64,000 bases of DNA from Streptomyces sp. UNOC14_S4 (lineage in GTDB: Bacteria > Actinomycetota > Actinomycetes > Streptomycetales > Streptomycetaceae), in NCBI RefSeq assembly GCF_020740835.1, contig NZ_JAINFC010000001.1:1-64000 (forward strand), given 5' to 3'. The translations under genes were made by a program, and so were the position numbers. The notes under the pieces are model-generated. The model saw nothing but the letters and a program-made list of their open reading frames with translations, was not told where the DNA came from and made no database searches. How positions within the stretch are numbered: position 1 is the first letter of the stretch; every line of letters begins with the position of its first letter. Of this stretch, positions 51,101 to 59,482 are shown one piece after another.

Positions 51101-51712
51101 TTAGGTCGGCCAGGGGTGCTGGGTGTCATTGATCTTCTGGATGACTTCCTTGACACGGGTCGGATTCTCGACCTCGCCGAGCACTTCACTGGTGACCTGC
51201 ACGAGGTAGACGGCTTGGAAGAGGCGCTTTCGGTATTCGTCCCACCCGACGGGGAACTCCGGGCCGCCGATGAGGTCGAGGCTTCTGACGGTGCCGTCCT
51301 CGGGGACTTCCAGGAAGCCGAATCTGGCCGGTAGGTATGCGAGATCCGACAGCAGGGCTGCAAGGTCCGCGATGTGCTTCTGCTTACGTGCCAGCGCCGT
51401 GACCTGATAATCAATCAGGTAAGGGATTGGGTCACGCGTGAAGTACGGGGACTTCGACGGGTCAGTCATATCAGCCCAAGGCTCGTAGCCTTCCGGCGCG
51501 TACTTGAGCTGAACACTTCCGCGCCACTCCCGGCTGGGGTCTCGGGATACACGTGTGCGCTCAATGATGATCAGCGGGAAGTCCTGATCAGCCAGCTCAT
51601 TCTCAGGCAGCGAGAAACGCACACCCACAGGCAGCTCCACGTCCCCGTCTTTGACAGACAGGCCATGGATCTTCCGCCTGACGGCGGCATCCTCATTCCT
51701 CAGCCACGGCAT
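51101..51712 (-). CDS. Tail terminator/neck protein
   Basis: 203 residues from ATG 51712 behind AGAGGT; a TTG at 51730 is rejected. Acidic strands (VELPVGVRFSLPENELADQD, LIDYQVTALARKQKHIAD) and the position right before the sheath gene fit a tail-completion or terminator protein. Family not pinned. Confidence 0.65.
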   Translation of the reverse strand: MPWLRNEDAAVRRKIHGLSVKDGDVELPVGVRFSLPENELADQDFPLIIIERTRVSRDPSREWRGSVQLKYAPEGYEPWADMTDPSKSPYFTRDPIPYLIDYQVTALARKQKHIADLAALLSDLAYLPARFGFLEVPEDGTVRSLDLIGGPEFPVGWDEYRKRLFQAVYLVQVTSEVLGEVENPTRVKEVIQKINDTQHPWPT

Positions 51713-51774
51713 GAATCGACCTCTGCTCAATGATCATTGACAGATCCAGAGTCACACCTGATACCCGCGAACAG

Positions 51775-52314
51775 TTAGCGCCGCTTATTCAGCAACCGCC
51801 CATGAAAGTCTCGGTACGCCTTGAACAACGGATCGGAGGTCAGCTCGTCGGCCTTGATCTCAGAGAAGGTCATGGCGACCACGGTGTCCCGCCGGTTCAG
51901 CCGACCGAGCACCTGCATGTCCTCAATACGGAAAAGGCGCCCGTCGTAGCCGATCCAGTCCCTGAGATACCGATAGTTGTACAGGTCCGGCGCCGTGAGG
52001 CCGACACGCTCCATCTGGCGCAGCGACGCAGTGACCTGGAGCGGGGCAACCTGATAGAGGCCCTGCTCGGTGCGGTCGGCCTGGCCCTGGTCTCGGTAGG
52101 CGCTGAGCAGGGGGACGGTTATGGGGCCCCAGAAGATCCGGCCGCGCCCTGTGCCTTCGTCGTACACGTCGTCCGCCTGTGACGTCTCGGGGGCGTAGCG
52201 GTACCAGGTCAGGGCGTCACCGGTTTTCGTGGCCCAGGCGCGCAGTCCCCGGTCGATGGTGGCCGATGCCTGTGCTCGCGACCACCGGCCCCTCTTGCGG
52301 TCGGCGCGCGTCAC
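51775..52314 (-). CDS. Head-tail joining protein
   Basis: 179 residues from GTG 52314 (GTGA overlap). GRIFWGPITVPLLSAYRDQG, LQVTASLRQMERVGLTAPDL and LRDWIGYDGRLFRIEDMQVL suggest a neck protein with a small barrel core. Located between the 272-residue connector-like gene and the terminator protein. Confidence 0.65.
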   Translation of the reverse strand: MTRADRKRGRWSRAQASATIDRGLRAWATKTGDALTWYRYAPETSQADDVYDEGTGRGRIFWGPITVPLLSAYRDQGQADRTEQGLYQVAPLQVTASLRQMERVGLTAPDLYNYRYLRDWIGYDGRLFRIEDMQVLGRLNRRDTVVAMTFSEIKADELTSDPLFKAYRDFHGRLLNKRR

Positions 52315-53129
52315 CCGGTCAGCCCCGGAAGGATGGGTGAGGGGATACCGGACGGGTCCTCGTGGTGCCGGTCGATCGGCGGCAGCTGGCGCGCCGGATA
52401 GGAGGCATCGTCGAACTCGCGCGGCGAGTAGCCGGGGATGTAGCGGCCGGTGGTCTGCGAGACCCTGCGCAGGGTGGAGATCTCGATCCGGTACATGCCG
52501 ACATTGAGCTGCTCGCACAGCTCCTTGTACCGGTTGGTCAGGGCGGTGATCTGGTCCATGGTCTGCTCGTAGACCTGCGAGCGGGATATGTGCGTGCCTT
52601 CGGCCGTTTGGATGTCGGGCTCGGTGGCGGTGGAGGTGGCGACCTGCCACAGGGCGTTCACCGCGGCGAGAAGGGCGAGGGGGAGTTCCTCGATTTCCGG
52701 CAGGTTGTCCAGTGTCAGGGGCTCGTCCGAGTAGCGGATGAAGCCTTCCTTGGAGCGGTACCGCGTAGTGATCGTGCGGTTTCCGCAGTGCCAGAGCTGG
52801 GCGTCCCGGACGTGCTGGGCCAGGTCCTCGTCCGTGAGCATGCCGCGGGCAGTGCCCTCGACGATGACGGTGGCGCCGAGCGGCAGGGTGCCCACGCCGC
52901 CGCGGAAGATGATGCGCCCTTGGTGCTGGTCGACGGTGTAGTTCCTCCCGGCCTGGAGGTCGGTGATGGTGCCGCCGGAGATCTGGGACACGCGGTCGAC
53001 GGTGACGTTGGACTCGGACAGGTCGTATTCGTCGAGGTCACCGGTGCCGGTGAGCACATCGCGGTACGGGGTGCCGTAGTCGTCGATCATGGCGCGGACG
53101 CGGCTGATGATTTTGGCGATGTCTGCCAT
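52311..53129 (-). CDS. Head-tail connector-like protein
   Basis: 272 residues from ATG 53129 (TGATG overlap). ISRVRAMIDDYGTPYRDVL is followed by a beta sandwich (VDQHQGRIIFRGGVGTLPLG) and a helical C-terminus (LPLALLAAVNALWQVATSTA). The layout resembles adaptor or connector proteins in actinophages; identification rests on position. Confidence 0.6.
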   Translation of the reverse strand: MADIAKIISRVRAMIDDYGTPYRDVLTGTGDLDEYDLSESNVTVDRVSQISGGTITDLQAGRNYTVDQHQGRIIFRGGVGTLPLGATVIVEGTARGMLTDEDLAQHVRDAQLWHCGNRTITTRYRSKEGFIRYSDEPLTLDNLPEIEELPLALLAAVNALWQVATSTATEPDIQTAEGTHISRSQVYEQTMDQITALTNRYKELCEQLNVGMYRIEISTLRRVSQTTGRYIPGYSPREFDDASYPARQLPPIDRHHEDPSGIPSPILPGLTG

Positions 53130-54340
53130 CAGGCGGCCTCCAGGTGCAGCGTCCATTCCGGTATGACGAGTTCTTCGAGCTGCTGGGCCCGCAGGGGCGT
53201 GTCGAGCGGCCATACGGCGATGACGTGGCCGGTGTCCGGGTTTGAGGTGATGGCGATGTGCGTGACGGAGGACCTGGAGCCGTCGGTGTCGGTAAAGGGG
53301 CCGAAGACCCGGCGCTGGGGGTTGCTGAGGCTGTGGCCAGAGGACATTCCGGCCAGTGCCGCGGTCTGCGGCATGTAGCCGGGAGCGAGCAGCTCGGCCT
53401 CCAGGACGTCATCCATCGTCGGATCGGGTCCGGGGCTGTCGGCCAGCAGGCGCACCCACAGCTCCGGGGTGTAGTCGAAGCCCGCAGAGCGCTGGGCACG
53501 AGCAGCCAGGACCGCGGCGATGTACTGGCTGTCAGCCCTGAGGGCGGCGCTCAGCCAGCGCAGAACGTCGTCGTGCACGGCGTACAGCAGCGCGTCGACT
53601 CCGGACTGGGATACGAGGTACGCGCTCATGTGCCGCATGAGCGGGACGAGGGCGTCAGCTCCTCCGGCGACGCTGAGGGATGCGTGGAGGACAGCCTGGT
53701 AGGCGGAGCGCACGATCGGACCGGCCCCGGCAAACCGCAGCGTGAGACCGCCCTTGGGAATGACTAAAGCACTGCCCTGCGTCGCTACCACGGTGGTGTC
53801 GAGCTCGGCGACCGCGATGGGCACGGTGTCTCCACGCACCGGGTCCGGAAGTACCGCGAGATGGCTGATAGCGCCGCCGGAGCCGGAAGTGCCAGTGAAG
53901 GGGCCGAAGATGAGCGTGTTGGAGCTGCTCACCATGACCGAGCCGTCGGCGCCCACTTGAATGCCGTCAGCGAACTCCAGCCGCTGGGGCGTACAGCCCT
54001 CAGCAATGACCTCGACATCGCGGGCCAGTGCCGCGCCGGACGCCCACATGTCACGCGGAGGGCCAGTCAAAAGCATGACCCAACAGTCGCTGCTGCGCGA
54101 GCCGGTCAGGAAAACGTCCAGCCCCTCGGGCGCGAGCGCGAAGCGGCCGTGCAACTGCGCCAGCGTCGGCGTACTGAGGCTCGACAGCCACACACCGCCG
54201 TCGCCGCCTGATGCCTTGGCCAAGCGCGCGGTGGCCGTCTCGTACCACTGCCGGATGCGGCTGCTCTGCACATCGGCTCGGGGGTGAAGCAGGGCCTGCA
54301 TCCACAGGTCCTGCATGCCCGGAGTGATCATCTGCGCCAT
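53129..54340 (-). CDS. Virion protein with two repeated beta domains
   Basis: 403 residues from ATG 54340. Two copies of one domain, one near 120-200 (LIFGPFTGTSGSGGAISHLA..) and one at the C-terminus (RRVFGPFTDTDGSRSSVTHI..), are separated by a helical region (ALVPLMRHMSAYLVSQSGVD). The same domain occurs once in the adjacent upstream gene. Probably a head or neck decoration or structural protein. No family name. Confidence 0.6.
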   Translation of the reverse strand: MAQMITPGMQDLWMQALLHPRADVQSSRIRQWYETATARLAKASGGDGGVWLSSLSTPTLAQLHGRFALAPEGLDVFLTGSRSSDCWVMLLTGPPRDMWASGAALARDVEVIAEGCTPQRLEFADGIQVGADGSVMVSSSNTLIFGPFTGTSGSGGAISHLAVLPDPVRGDTVPIAVAELDTTVVATQGSALVIPKGGLTLRFAGAGPIVRSAYQAVLHASLSVAGGADALVPLMRHMSAYLVSQSGVDALLYAVHDDVLRWLSAALRADSQYIAAVLAARAQRSAGFDYTPELWVRLLADSPGPDPTMDDVLEAELLAPGYMPQTAALAGMSSGHSLSNPQRRVFGPFTDTDGSRSSVTHIAITSNPDTGHVIAVWPLDTPLRAQQLEELVIPEWTLHLEAA

Positions 54341-54936
54341 CAGCCCACCCCGAGCTGCGCCGTGCCCGCCTTCAGGGATACGGTCTCGCCGCTGTGGACC
54401 TGGAAGGGCGTCGCCAGCTGCCACACGGCCAGTACGCGCAATGTGGTCGTGTCGGACTCCATGACGGCAGCCACATGAGTGACCGTCCCTGCGCCGTCTC
54501 CACCAGTGAAGAGCAGCGGGCCGAACATGACCTCCGTAGTCGCATAGAAGAGACGGCCCTGGTCATCCCTGGATTCCACGAACGTCAGGTTCTGCCGCTG
54601 ATACCCGGCGGCGACAATCTCCCGTGACGCGATGCCGTCGGCGGAAGCATCCGGACCGGGGTCGGAGGACAGCAGGGCGAGACGGCGGCGCACAGGGCGG
54701 TCCTTCACTTGCTCGATGTCCTTGAGGAGCGCGGCCTCTCCCCCAGCACTGATAACGGATGCCATCGACGCCAGGAAGTCGGCTGGCAAGAGCCGGTAGA
54801 GCAGTTGGCGGTCGCCCTTGGCCGCGTTCCACAAGCTTTGGAGGTAGGCGCAGACCAGGGCGTTATCTGGAGTGGGCGACGCGGCCAGCAGCTGAGTGAG
54901 TTCGGCCGCGGTCTGCTTGGGCACGAGTGCGCTCAT
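54340..54936 (-). CDS. Virion protein sharing a domain with its neighbour
   Basis: 198 residues. An N-terminal helical half (LTQLLAASPTPDNALVCAYL) is followed by one copy of the VMFGPLLFTGGDGAGTVTHV type domain that occurs twice in the next gene. TGATG and ATGA overlaps on both sides. Suggests gene duplication within the connector region. Confidence 0.6.
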   Translation of the reverse strand: MSALVPKQTAAELTQLLAASPTPDNALVCAYLQSLWNAAKGDRQLLYRLLPADFLASMASVISAGGEAALLKDIEQVKDRPVRRRLALLSSDPGPDASADGIASREIVAAGYQRQNLTFVESRDDQGRLFYATTEVMFGPLLFTGGDGAGTVTHVAAVMESDTTTLRVLAVWQLATPFQVHSGETVSLKAGTAQLGVG

Positions 54937-55268
54937 GTCACGGCGTCCTGGTGCTGGTCATGGGTCGGCTGGCCGATCATGACTGTGCTGTCGTCGATGA
55001 GGTCGAAGTTCTGGAGAAAAACGGGTTCCGCGCACGCGATGCGCCGCTCTAGCAGCTCTCCAGGCTGTATCCGAGGGTCATAGAAGAGGAAGGCAATATT
55101 CGCTTGGTCCGGAAAGGGATTGCTGCGCTCACCCGGCGGCGTTATCCCGTAGACCTGGACCTGATCCCCGGGTTCGAGCTTGGCGAACCCAATACCCATG
55201 CCCTCTGGTGCACGCAGCCGGTAGTGACGCCCGATCACGACGGGCGAAGTGTTCTCGATGGAGGACAC
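54933..55268 (-). CDS. Small virion-region protein
   Basis: 111 residues with a small barrel-like beta pattern (VVIGRHYRLRAPEGMGIGFA, LEPGDQVQVYGITPPGE). Four-base overlaps with both neighbours. No family assigned. Confidence 0.6.
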   Translation of the reverse strand: MSSIENTSPVVIGRHYRLRAPEGMGIGFAKLEPGDQVQVYGITPPGERSNPFPDQANIAFLFYDPRIQPGELLERRIACAEPVFLQNFDLIDDSTVMIGQPTHDQHQDAVT

Positions 55269-55621
55269 TACGCCCCCCAGACGAGGCGCTTCTCATGGAG
55301 ATGGGCATAGACGTGAGACGGCACCCGGTACTTCCGCCCAGCCTCAAAATCGTAGGTCTGGCGATACCCGATGGTGACGTCCCGGAGATCCTCCACCACC
55401 TGCATCTCCCGGACCGGATCACCGACCTCGACCTGCTGGGTCTCCACCACGACATCGGGCTGTGTCAGGTCGACGACCTGACTACGAACCTCTTCAGCAA
55501 CCTGCGCCTCCATCAACTCGCGCTGCGCGGCCTCCTTCTCGGCCAGCTCGCGGTTCTTCACCAGCTCGTCGTGCACCATCGCAGTGTGATCGCGAGGTGA
55601 AATCTTCTTCCTGGGCGGCAT
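55268..55621 (-). CDS. Small coiled-coil phage protein
   Basis: 117 residues. A charged coiled coil (DELVKNRELAEKEAAQRELM) is followed by EMQVVEDLRDVTIGYRQTYD and GRKYRVPSHVYAHLHEKRLV, a pattern repeatedly seen in actinophage genomes near head-completion genes. Ribosome site GAGGAG. Confidence 0.65.
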   Translation of the reverse strand: MPPRKKISPRDHTAMVHDELVKNRELAEKEAAQRELMEAQVAEEVRSQVVDLTQPDVVVETQQVEVGDPVREMQVVEDLRDVTIGYRQTYDFEAGRKYRVPSHVYAHLHEKRLVWGA

Positions 55622-55645
55622 CTGGCACTCCTCACGTAGACAAAA

Positions 55646-55678
55646 GAGATCCCTGCGAGAAATCTTCGCAGGGATCTC
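55646..55678 (-). terminator. Stem-loop terminator after the MazG-like gene
   Basis: GAGATCCCTGCGA (55646-55658) pairs perfectly with TCGCAGGGATCTC (55666-55678), seven-base loop. It ends the leftward cargo-island transcript before the connector genes, or partly attenuates it. Confidence 0.8.
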
Positions 55679-55713
55679 AAAGAGGAGTTAGCCGAGCTTC
55701 GCCACTGCCTGGG

Positions 55714-56052
55714 TCAGCTGGAGAGCAATCTGTCGGCGGCGGAGGAGAGATGTGCGCCGAACGCCTTCTTCGCGTCCGGCCTCATGGTCACCACAGCGAC
55801 CATGGCAGTCAGGATCACGTCGAACAGCTCCCTTACGATGTCATCCTGCGTGTGGCTCACCCCCTTGCGGGGATTAGAGCCCATAACGCCGTGGACGGCT
55901 TCGGCCACTTCCCCGTACTCCTCACCGATCTTCAGCACGCGCAGGAGTTCCACCGTGCTGGGTGGCAGATCAGTCTTCGAGTCCAGCCACTCCACGATTC
56001 GACTCACGATGTCCCATGACGTCTCATCATCCATTGGCTTGCAGTGCTCCAT
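55714..56052 (-). CDS. MazG-like nucleotide pyrophosphohydrolase
   Basis: 112 residues. LKIGEEYGEVAEAVHGVMG (the EExxE-type metal site) and DIVRELFDVILTAMVAV (the ExxxD site) are the MazG signature. MazG proteins hydrolyse NTPs or alarmones; phage copies are thought to manage nucleotide pools or the stringent response. Start at 56052 or the ATG at 56034. Last gene of the island before the terminator. Confidence 0.75.
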   Translation of the reverse strand: MEHCKPMDDETSWDIVSRIVEWLDSKTDLPPSTVELLRVLKIGEEYGEVAEAVHGVMGSNPRKGVSHTQDDIVRELFDVILTAMVAVVTMRPDAKKAFGAHLSSAADRLLSS

Positions 56053-56076
56053 TTAGTGGATCTCTTTCACTTTCAC

Positions 56077-56916
56077 CTAGAACAGTGCTGGAGGCTCTTG
56101 GGCCCGGATGTTTATTGGATCAGAGACCGGGAGAGCTTCAACGGGGTTGACCGCCAGCCGCAGGCTGAGTCCGGAGTGGTCGCTGAGCCGGGGCTCCGTG
56201 CAGTGACGCGGCTCGTGCACGTAAGCGCATGAGTGTACTGCTGCACGGAGAGAGCCCGAAACGAATGCGTGGTCATACCGGTAACCGTCGCCGGTTCTCC
56301 CCACCCATGAGTACTCATGGGTACTGGGATGAAGCTCCCGGAAAGCGTCCAGATAGCCAACCGAATCAAACCACTGGTAGAAGCCGTATTCGAACGCCCG
56401 AAACGCAGAATATCGGGGAACATGCCCTGGTTCCAGGACGTTGAAGTCGCCGATCACCACGCGCCTGGACGGCGTGCCTCCGCCAGGAAGCGCCTTTTGG
56501 ACCTCTTCGAGGAATCGACGCTTGCGCTCAACCTTGGGTGCACTGGCGTCCCGTGACGGGACGTACAGGCCCACGATGTCGAGCGGTCCGTCATGGGCCT
56601 TAACCGCCACCCGCACCGCACGGTAGGGCAGGTAACCAGTCTCCAGCGTTCCGCCCGCGCTGATCGGCAAGCGGCTGACGATCAAAACCCCGCGCTCACC
56701 CCGTTCAGGCGCCGGGTACACCACTTCGTACCCGGCGCCCTCGAACCGCTCCGCCAAGAGATCGCATCCACGACTGGGCGTTGTTTCGGTCAAGATCAGT
56801 ACATCCTCCGGGCGCTGCGCAAGCCAGGCGAGCTGGCGCTGCGCCCGTTCCGGGGATGGTCCGCCGATGTTGAGCGTCAGCATCCTGATGGAATTGACCG
56901 GAGCCTCAGTCGGCAT
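56077..56916 (-). CDS. Endonuclease/exonuclease/phosphatase (EEP) family protein
   Basis: 279 residues. MLTLNIGGPSPERAQRQLAW, LILTETTPSRGCDLLAERF, VGLYVPSRDASAPKVERKRR, VVIGDFNVLEPGHVPRYSAF, YRYDHAFVSGSL and a final LSDHSGLSL cover all EEP metal and His/Asp motifs (N, E, GDFN, DH). Such enzymes cut phosphodiesters (ExoIII, DNase I or phosphatase types). It is the third gene of the radical SAM operon, two bases after the kinase. Confidence 0.85.
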   Translation of the reverse strand: MPTEAPVNSIRMLTLNIGGPSPERAQRQLAWLAQRPEDVLILTETTPSRGCDLLAERFEGAGYEVVYPAPERGERGVLIVSRLPISAGGTLETGYLPYRAVRVAVKAHDGPLDIVGLYVPSRDASAPKVERKRRFLEEVQKALPGGGTPSRRVVIGDFNVLEPGHVPRYSAFRAFEYGFYQWFDSVGYLDAFRELHPSTHEYSWVGRTGDGYRYDHAFVSGSLRAAVHSCAYVHEPRHCTEPRLSDHSGLSLRLAVNPVEALPVSDPINIRAQEPPALF

Positions 56917-56918
56917 GC

Positions 56919-57539
56919 CTATCTCCCTGTCAGCAGTGCAGTGATCTCATGGGAGACGGCCTCAGCTACCTGGGCGGGGCTGCGCGTGGTGCAGTCGATG
57001 ACCAGTGTGTGGAAGCCCGCCTCCTGGAGAAAGGTAGCGGCTTCCGTGAACAGAGTGGCCTCTCTTGCGGAGTTGTCATGCATACGCTCGAAGCGACTGT
57101 GTGCTCCTCGGGCTTGGAGGCGCTTCGCGATCACCCCTGGTGCTGCTGTGAGGATCACCGAGAGATCCGGCCGCAGGACATGCCGGTTCAGCTCCCAGAT
57201 CATCTGCTGGTCCACGCCGTCCAGGCGTTGCAGGACCAGCGAAGACGCAATGTACCGATCACAGAGGACCACGTACCCCTGGTCGAGAGCAGGCTGGACC
57301 TCAGTACGCACGTGGTGGTAACGGTCGGCTGCGATCAGGCACGCGAGCTCCCTCCCCTGGTACGTCTCAGTGCCATGCCGTGCCAGATAGCCCAAGGACG
57401 CCCGTGACGGCTCCACGGTGGTGTGCACCAGCGCCCCGGCGTTGTCCAACTGGACAGCGCTGAGTTCTAGCGCTGTTGACTTTCCCACGCCCCCGGGGCC
57501 GTCCAGGGTGACGAACAGGCCGCTGGACTTGAGGGTCAC
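56919..57539 (-). CDS. Thymidylate kinase-like protein
   Basis: 206 residues from GTG 57539, overlapping the radical SAM stop (GTGA). Walker A GPGGVGKST (about 14-22) in FVTLDGPGGVGKST, then VVLCDRYIASSLVLQRLDGV with the DR(Y) motif, and a lid-like ARGAHSRFERMHD. This is the dTMP kinase family. A host copy would suffice for growth, so a specialised substrate, perhaps the product of the adjacent radical SAM enzyme, is possible but unproven. Confidence 0.85.
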   Translation of the reverse strand: MTLKSSGLFVTLDGPGGVGKSTALELSAVQLDNAGALVHTTVEPSRASLGYLARHGTETYQGRELACLIAADRYHHVRTEVQPALDQGYVVLCDRYIASSLVLQRLDGVDQQMIWELNRHVLRPDLSVILTAAPGVIAKRLQARGAHSRFERMHDNSAREATLFTEAATFLQEAGFHTLVIDCTTRSPAQVAEAVSHEITALLTGR

Positions 57540-58639
57540 GTGGACACCACCGGCAGCAGGGAGCGGCCAGGAGAAGGCGTGACCGGGCACTGCTCCGCGT
57601 CGACGGAGCCGATCCGCTGGCCTGCGGACACCACGGCTGCCGGGCAGCCTTTCCCGCACCCATCCGACAGCGTGCAAGAGCCGCAGGTGGGGTTGTCTCC
57701 GAGGGTGTAGCGCTCGTGGAACTTGTAGGCGTCCAGCCGGGCCGCGATGTCCGCGTCGGTCCAGATGTTGCCGACGATGAACTCGCTGTCGGAGTGCTGG
57801 GACTGCGGTGTCCGGGCGGCGAAGACCAAGTACGGGCAGACCGTTACCTCTCCCGCTGTGAAGACATAGATGATCGTTCCCGCCTCACACCCAGCCAGAG
57901 GCTTGGAGTCGTTCGGGAACCGAATGTGCACCATGTCCAGGTCGTCGGCGAACGGCTCGGTCAGCTCGTGGATACGCCGCATGTGCTCCTCAGGACTGGC
58001 CAGCTTCCGCTGCGCCTTCACCCCGCGCCCCATGCTGGACAGGGGGTTCATCAGTACGTACCGAGCACCCTGTTCCTTGGCGAAGGCGCATAGGTCGGCG
58101 TACTCCCGGTCCTCGGCGAGGGAGTTGGGGGTGCACAGCAGCCCTTGGAGGATGCCTGCCGTCGCGAACTTCTTCACCGTCTCCACGGTGGTGTAGAACG
58201 ACTTTCGGTTCCCCCGGAATTTTCCGTGGGAGTTCTCAGCGAACCCGTCGAGGCTGACGTTGGTGTGGACGCCCATGCCTGCCAGCGCTTCGATCTGGTC
58301 GTCGGTGGCCAGCGTCGCGTTCGTGCAGACTCCCACGCTCATGCCGCCCGTGCGGAACGCGTCGATCACCTCCAGGAGGTTCGGGTGAACGAACGGTTCC
58401 CCGCCCGTGAGGGTGACGCGGGTGACGCGGCTCTCCTTTAGGCGCGGTACCACCTTCCCCCGGATCTCTTCGAGAGGCATGGTGTCGCCGTACGGTCCGG
58501 CCGACACGAAGCAGTGAGCACACGTCAGGTTGCACCGCTCGGTGATCTGTACCAGAGCCTTGCGATTCGGGTGATCGACCGAGGTACGGAAGTAGCACGA
58601 CGATGCCTGCGAGTCACTGACGATCTTGCGTAAACCCAT
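57536..58639 (-). CDS. Radical SAM protein with SPASM-type C-terminus
   Basis: 367 residues. C36xxxC40xxC43 in ITERCNLTCAHCFVSAG binds the radical 4Fe-4S cluster; TLTGGEPFVHP is the GGE motif; VSLDGFAEN follows. The C-terminus has Cys-rich text (GCEAGTIIYVFTAGEVTVCP and CGSCTLSDGCGKGCPAAV) like SPASM auxiliary-cluster domains of peptide or enzyme-modifying maturases. It lacks the viperin pattern. It leads an operon with a thymidylate kinase-like and an EEP protein; no precursor peptide gene is seen. Start ATG behind GGAGAAA. Confidence 0.85.
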   Translation of the reverse strand: MGLRKIVSDSQASSCYFRTSVDHPNRKALVQITERCNLTCAHCFVSAGPYGDTMPLEEIRGKVVPRLKESRVTRVTLTGGEPFVHPNLLEVIDAFRTGGMSVGVCTNATLATDDQIEALAGMGVHTNVSLDGFAENSHGKFRGNRKSFYTTVETVKKFATAGILQGLLCTPNSLAEDREYADLCAFAKEQGARYVLMNPLSSMGRGVKAQRKLASPEEHMRRIHELTEPFADDLDMVHIRFPNDSKPLAGCEAGTIIYVFTAGEVTVCPYLVFAARTPQSQHSDSEFIVGNIWTDADIAARLDAYKFHERYTLGDNPTCGSCTLSDGCGKGCPAAVVSAGQRIGSVDAEQCPVTPSPGRSLLPVVST

Positions 58640-58737
58640 GCTGTTTCTCCAGCTCGGCTTGAATTGCCTGGATTTTGACGTTCAGTTCGTTATCGCACGA
58701 GGGCGCCTGGCCCTCTGATGTCTCTGTCTCCTCTGGC

Positions 58738-58962
58738 TCATCCCTTTCTGATCACTGTGGCTTGGACTGTGCAGATAAGTTTGAACGACCCGTGGCCAGA
58801 GCGGCCACTGTGTTCCAGGCACGCCAGGTCCACAGCCGCCTCATCGGGGTTGTGCCTCACCTTCCAGCCACACCCATGGCATTTCGCGCCGTAAATCAAA
58901 GTGCCATCCACCCGGGAGATCGTGTGGTCTACGTGACGGAACTTAGAGCGGAACATGTCCAT
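58738..58962 (-). CDS. DUF7848-like small protein
   Basis: 74 residues. RHVDHTISRV, KCHGCGWKVRH and LEHSGRSGHGSFKLI are the pattern of a short Streptomyces family with a Cys/His site, often beside XRE regulators. Some members have a longer Cys cluster. Function unknown. Confidence 0.6.
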   Translation of the reverse strand: MDMFRSKFRHVDHTISRVDGTLIYGAKCHGCGWKVRHNPDEAAVDLACLEHSGRSGHGSFKLICTVQATVIRKG

Positions 58963-58990
58963 TCCTCAGCGGCGAGAGACTTCAAGAGAT

Positions 58991-59365
58991 CTACACGCCC
59001 GTACTCAGGCGGCCAATGCGCTCCCCTGCGGCACATTGACGTACGAAAGTCGGGCGACGGACAGTGATTTCGTAGGTGAGGCTCTCATTCGGCACAAGGA
59101 ACGCGTAACCGATAAACGCCTCACCGCCTTCGAGTGCAGCTACATCCTGACGGAAGAGCGCGTCATCCTCGACCCAGGACAAAACCTGCTCAGCAACAGG
59201 GACAGGTAAGAGCGCTGCAAGGAACTGGGCACGTGAGTGAACCTGAATCATCACGTCCCAGGCAGACCAAGAACCGAAGTGCCACAGCAGGGTAAGGCTG
59301 AAAGGAGCCTCACGAAGGGCGACACACTCGGCACTAAAGCACCGAGTTCGCTGTTCCACGTCCAC
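58991..59365 (-). CDS. Hypothetical protein
   Basis: 124 residues from the GTG at 59365, eight bases after AGGAGG; the ATG at 59251 is another possibility. Contains VHSRAQFLAALLPVPVAEQV and AFIGYAFLVPNE. No family recognised. Located between the DUF7848-like and the Nudix-like genes in the island. Confidence 0.55.
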   Translation of the reverse strand: MDVEQRTRCFSAECVALREAPFSLTLLWHFGSWSAWDVMIQVHSRAQFLAALLPVPVAEQVLSWVEDDALFRQDVAALEGGEAFIGYAFLVPNESLTYEITVRRPTFVRQCAAGERIGRLSTGV

Positions 59366-59482
59366 CTTCACCTCCTCCTTTATAGGTTCAGAAATAGCCG
59401 TACTGCTCGATGAGTTCGGTAACTGACAGACTCACCAGGAGCCAGGTCAGAATCACGAACAGGCACCCGAGGCCGATCCGGC

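Noticed and set aside
49491-55268. Extracellular contractile injection system instead of a phage
   Set aside because: A capsid gene, scaffold-like gene, head-tail connector-like genes, lysis genes and integrase are present.
57536-58639. Viperin (antiviral ddhNTP synthase) as an identity of the radical SAM protein
   Set aside because: The Cys-rich SPASM-like C-terminus and motif context do not match viperin, even though a nucleotide kinase is adjacent.
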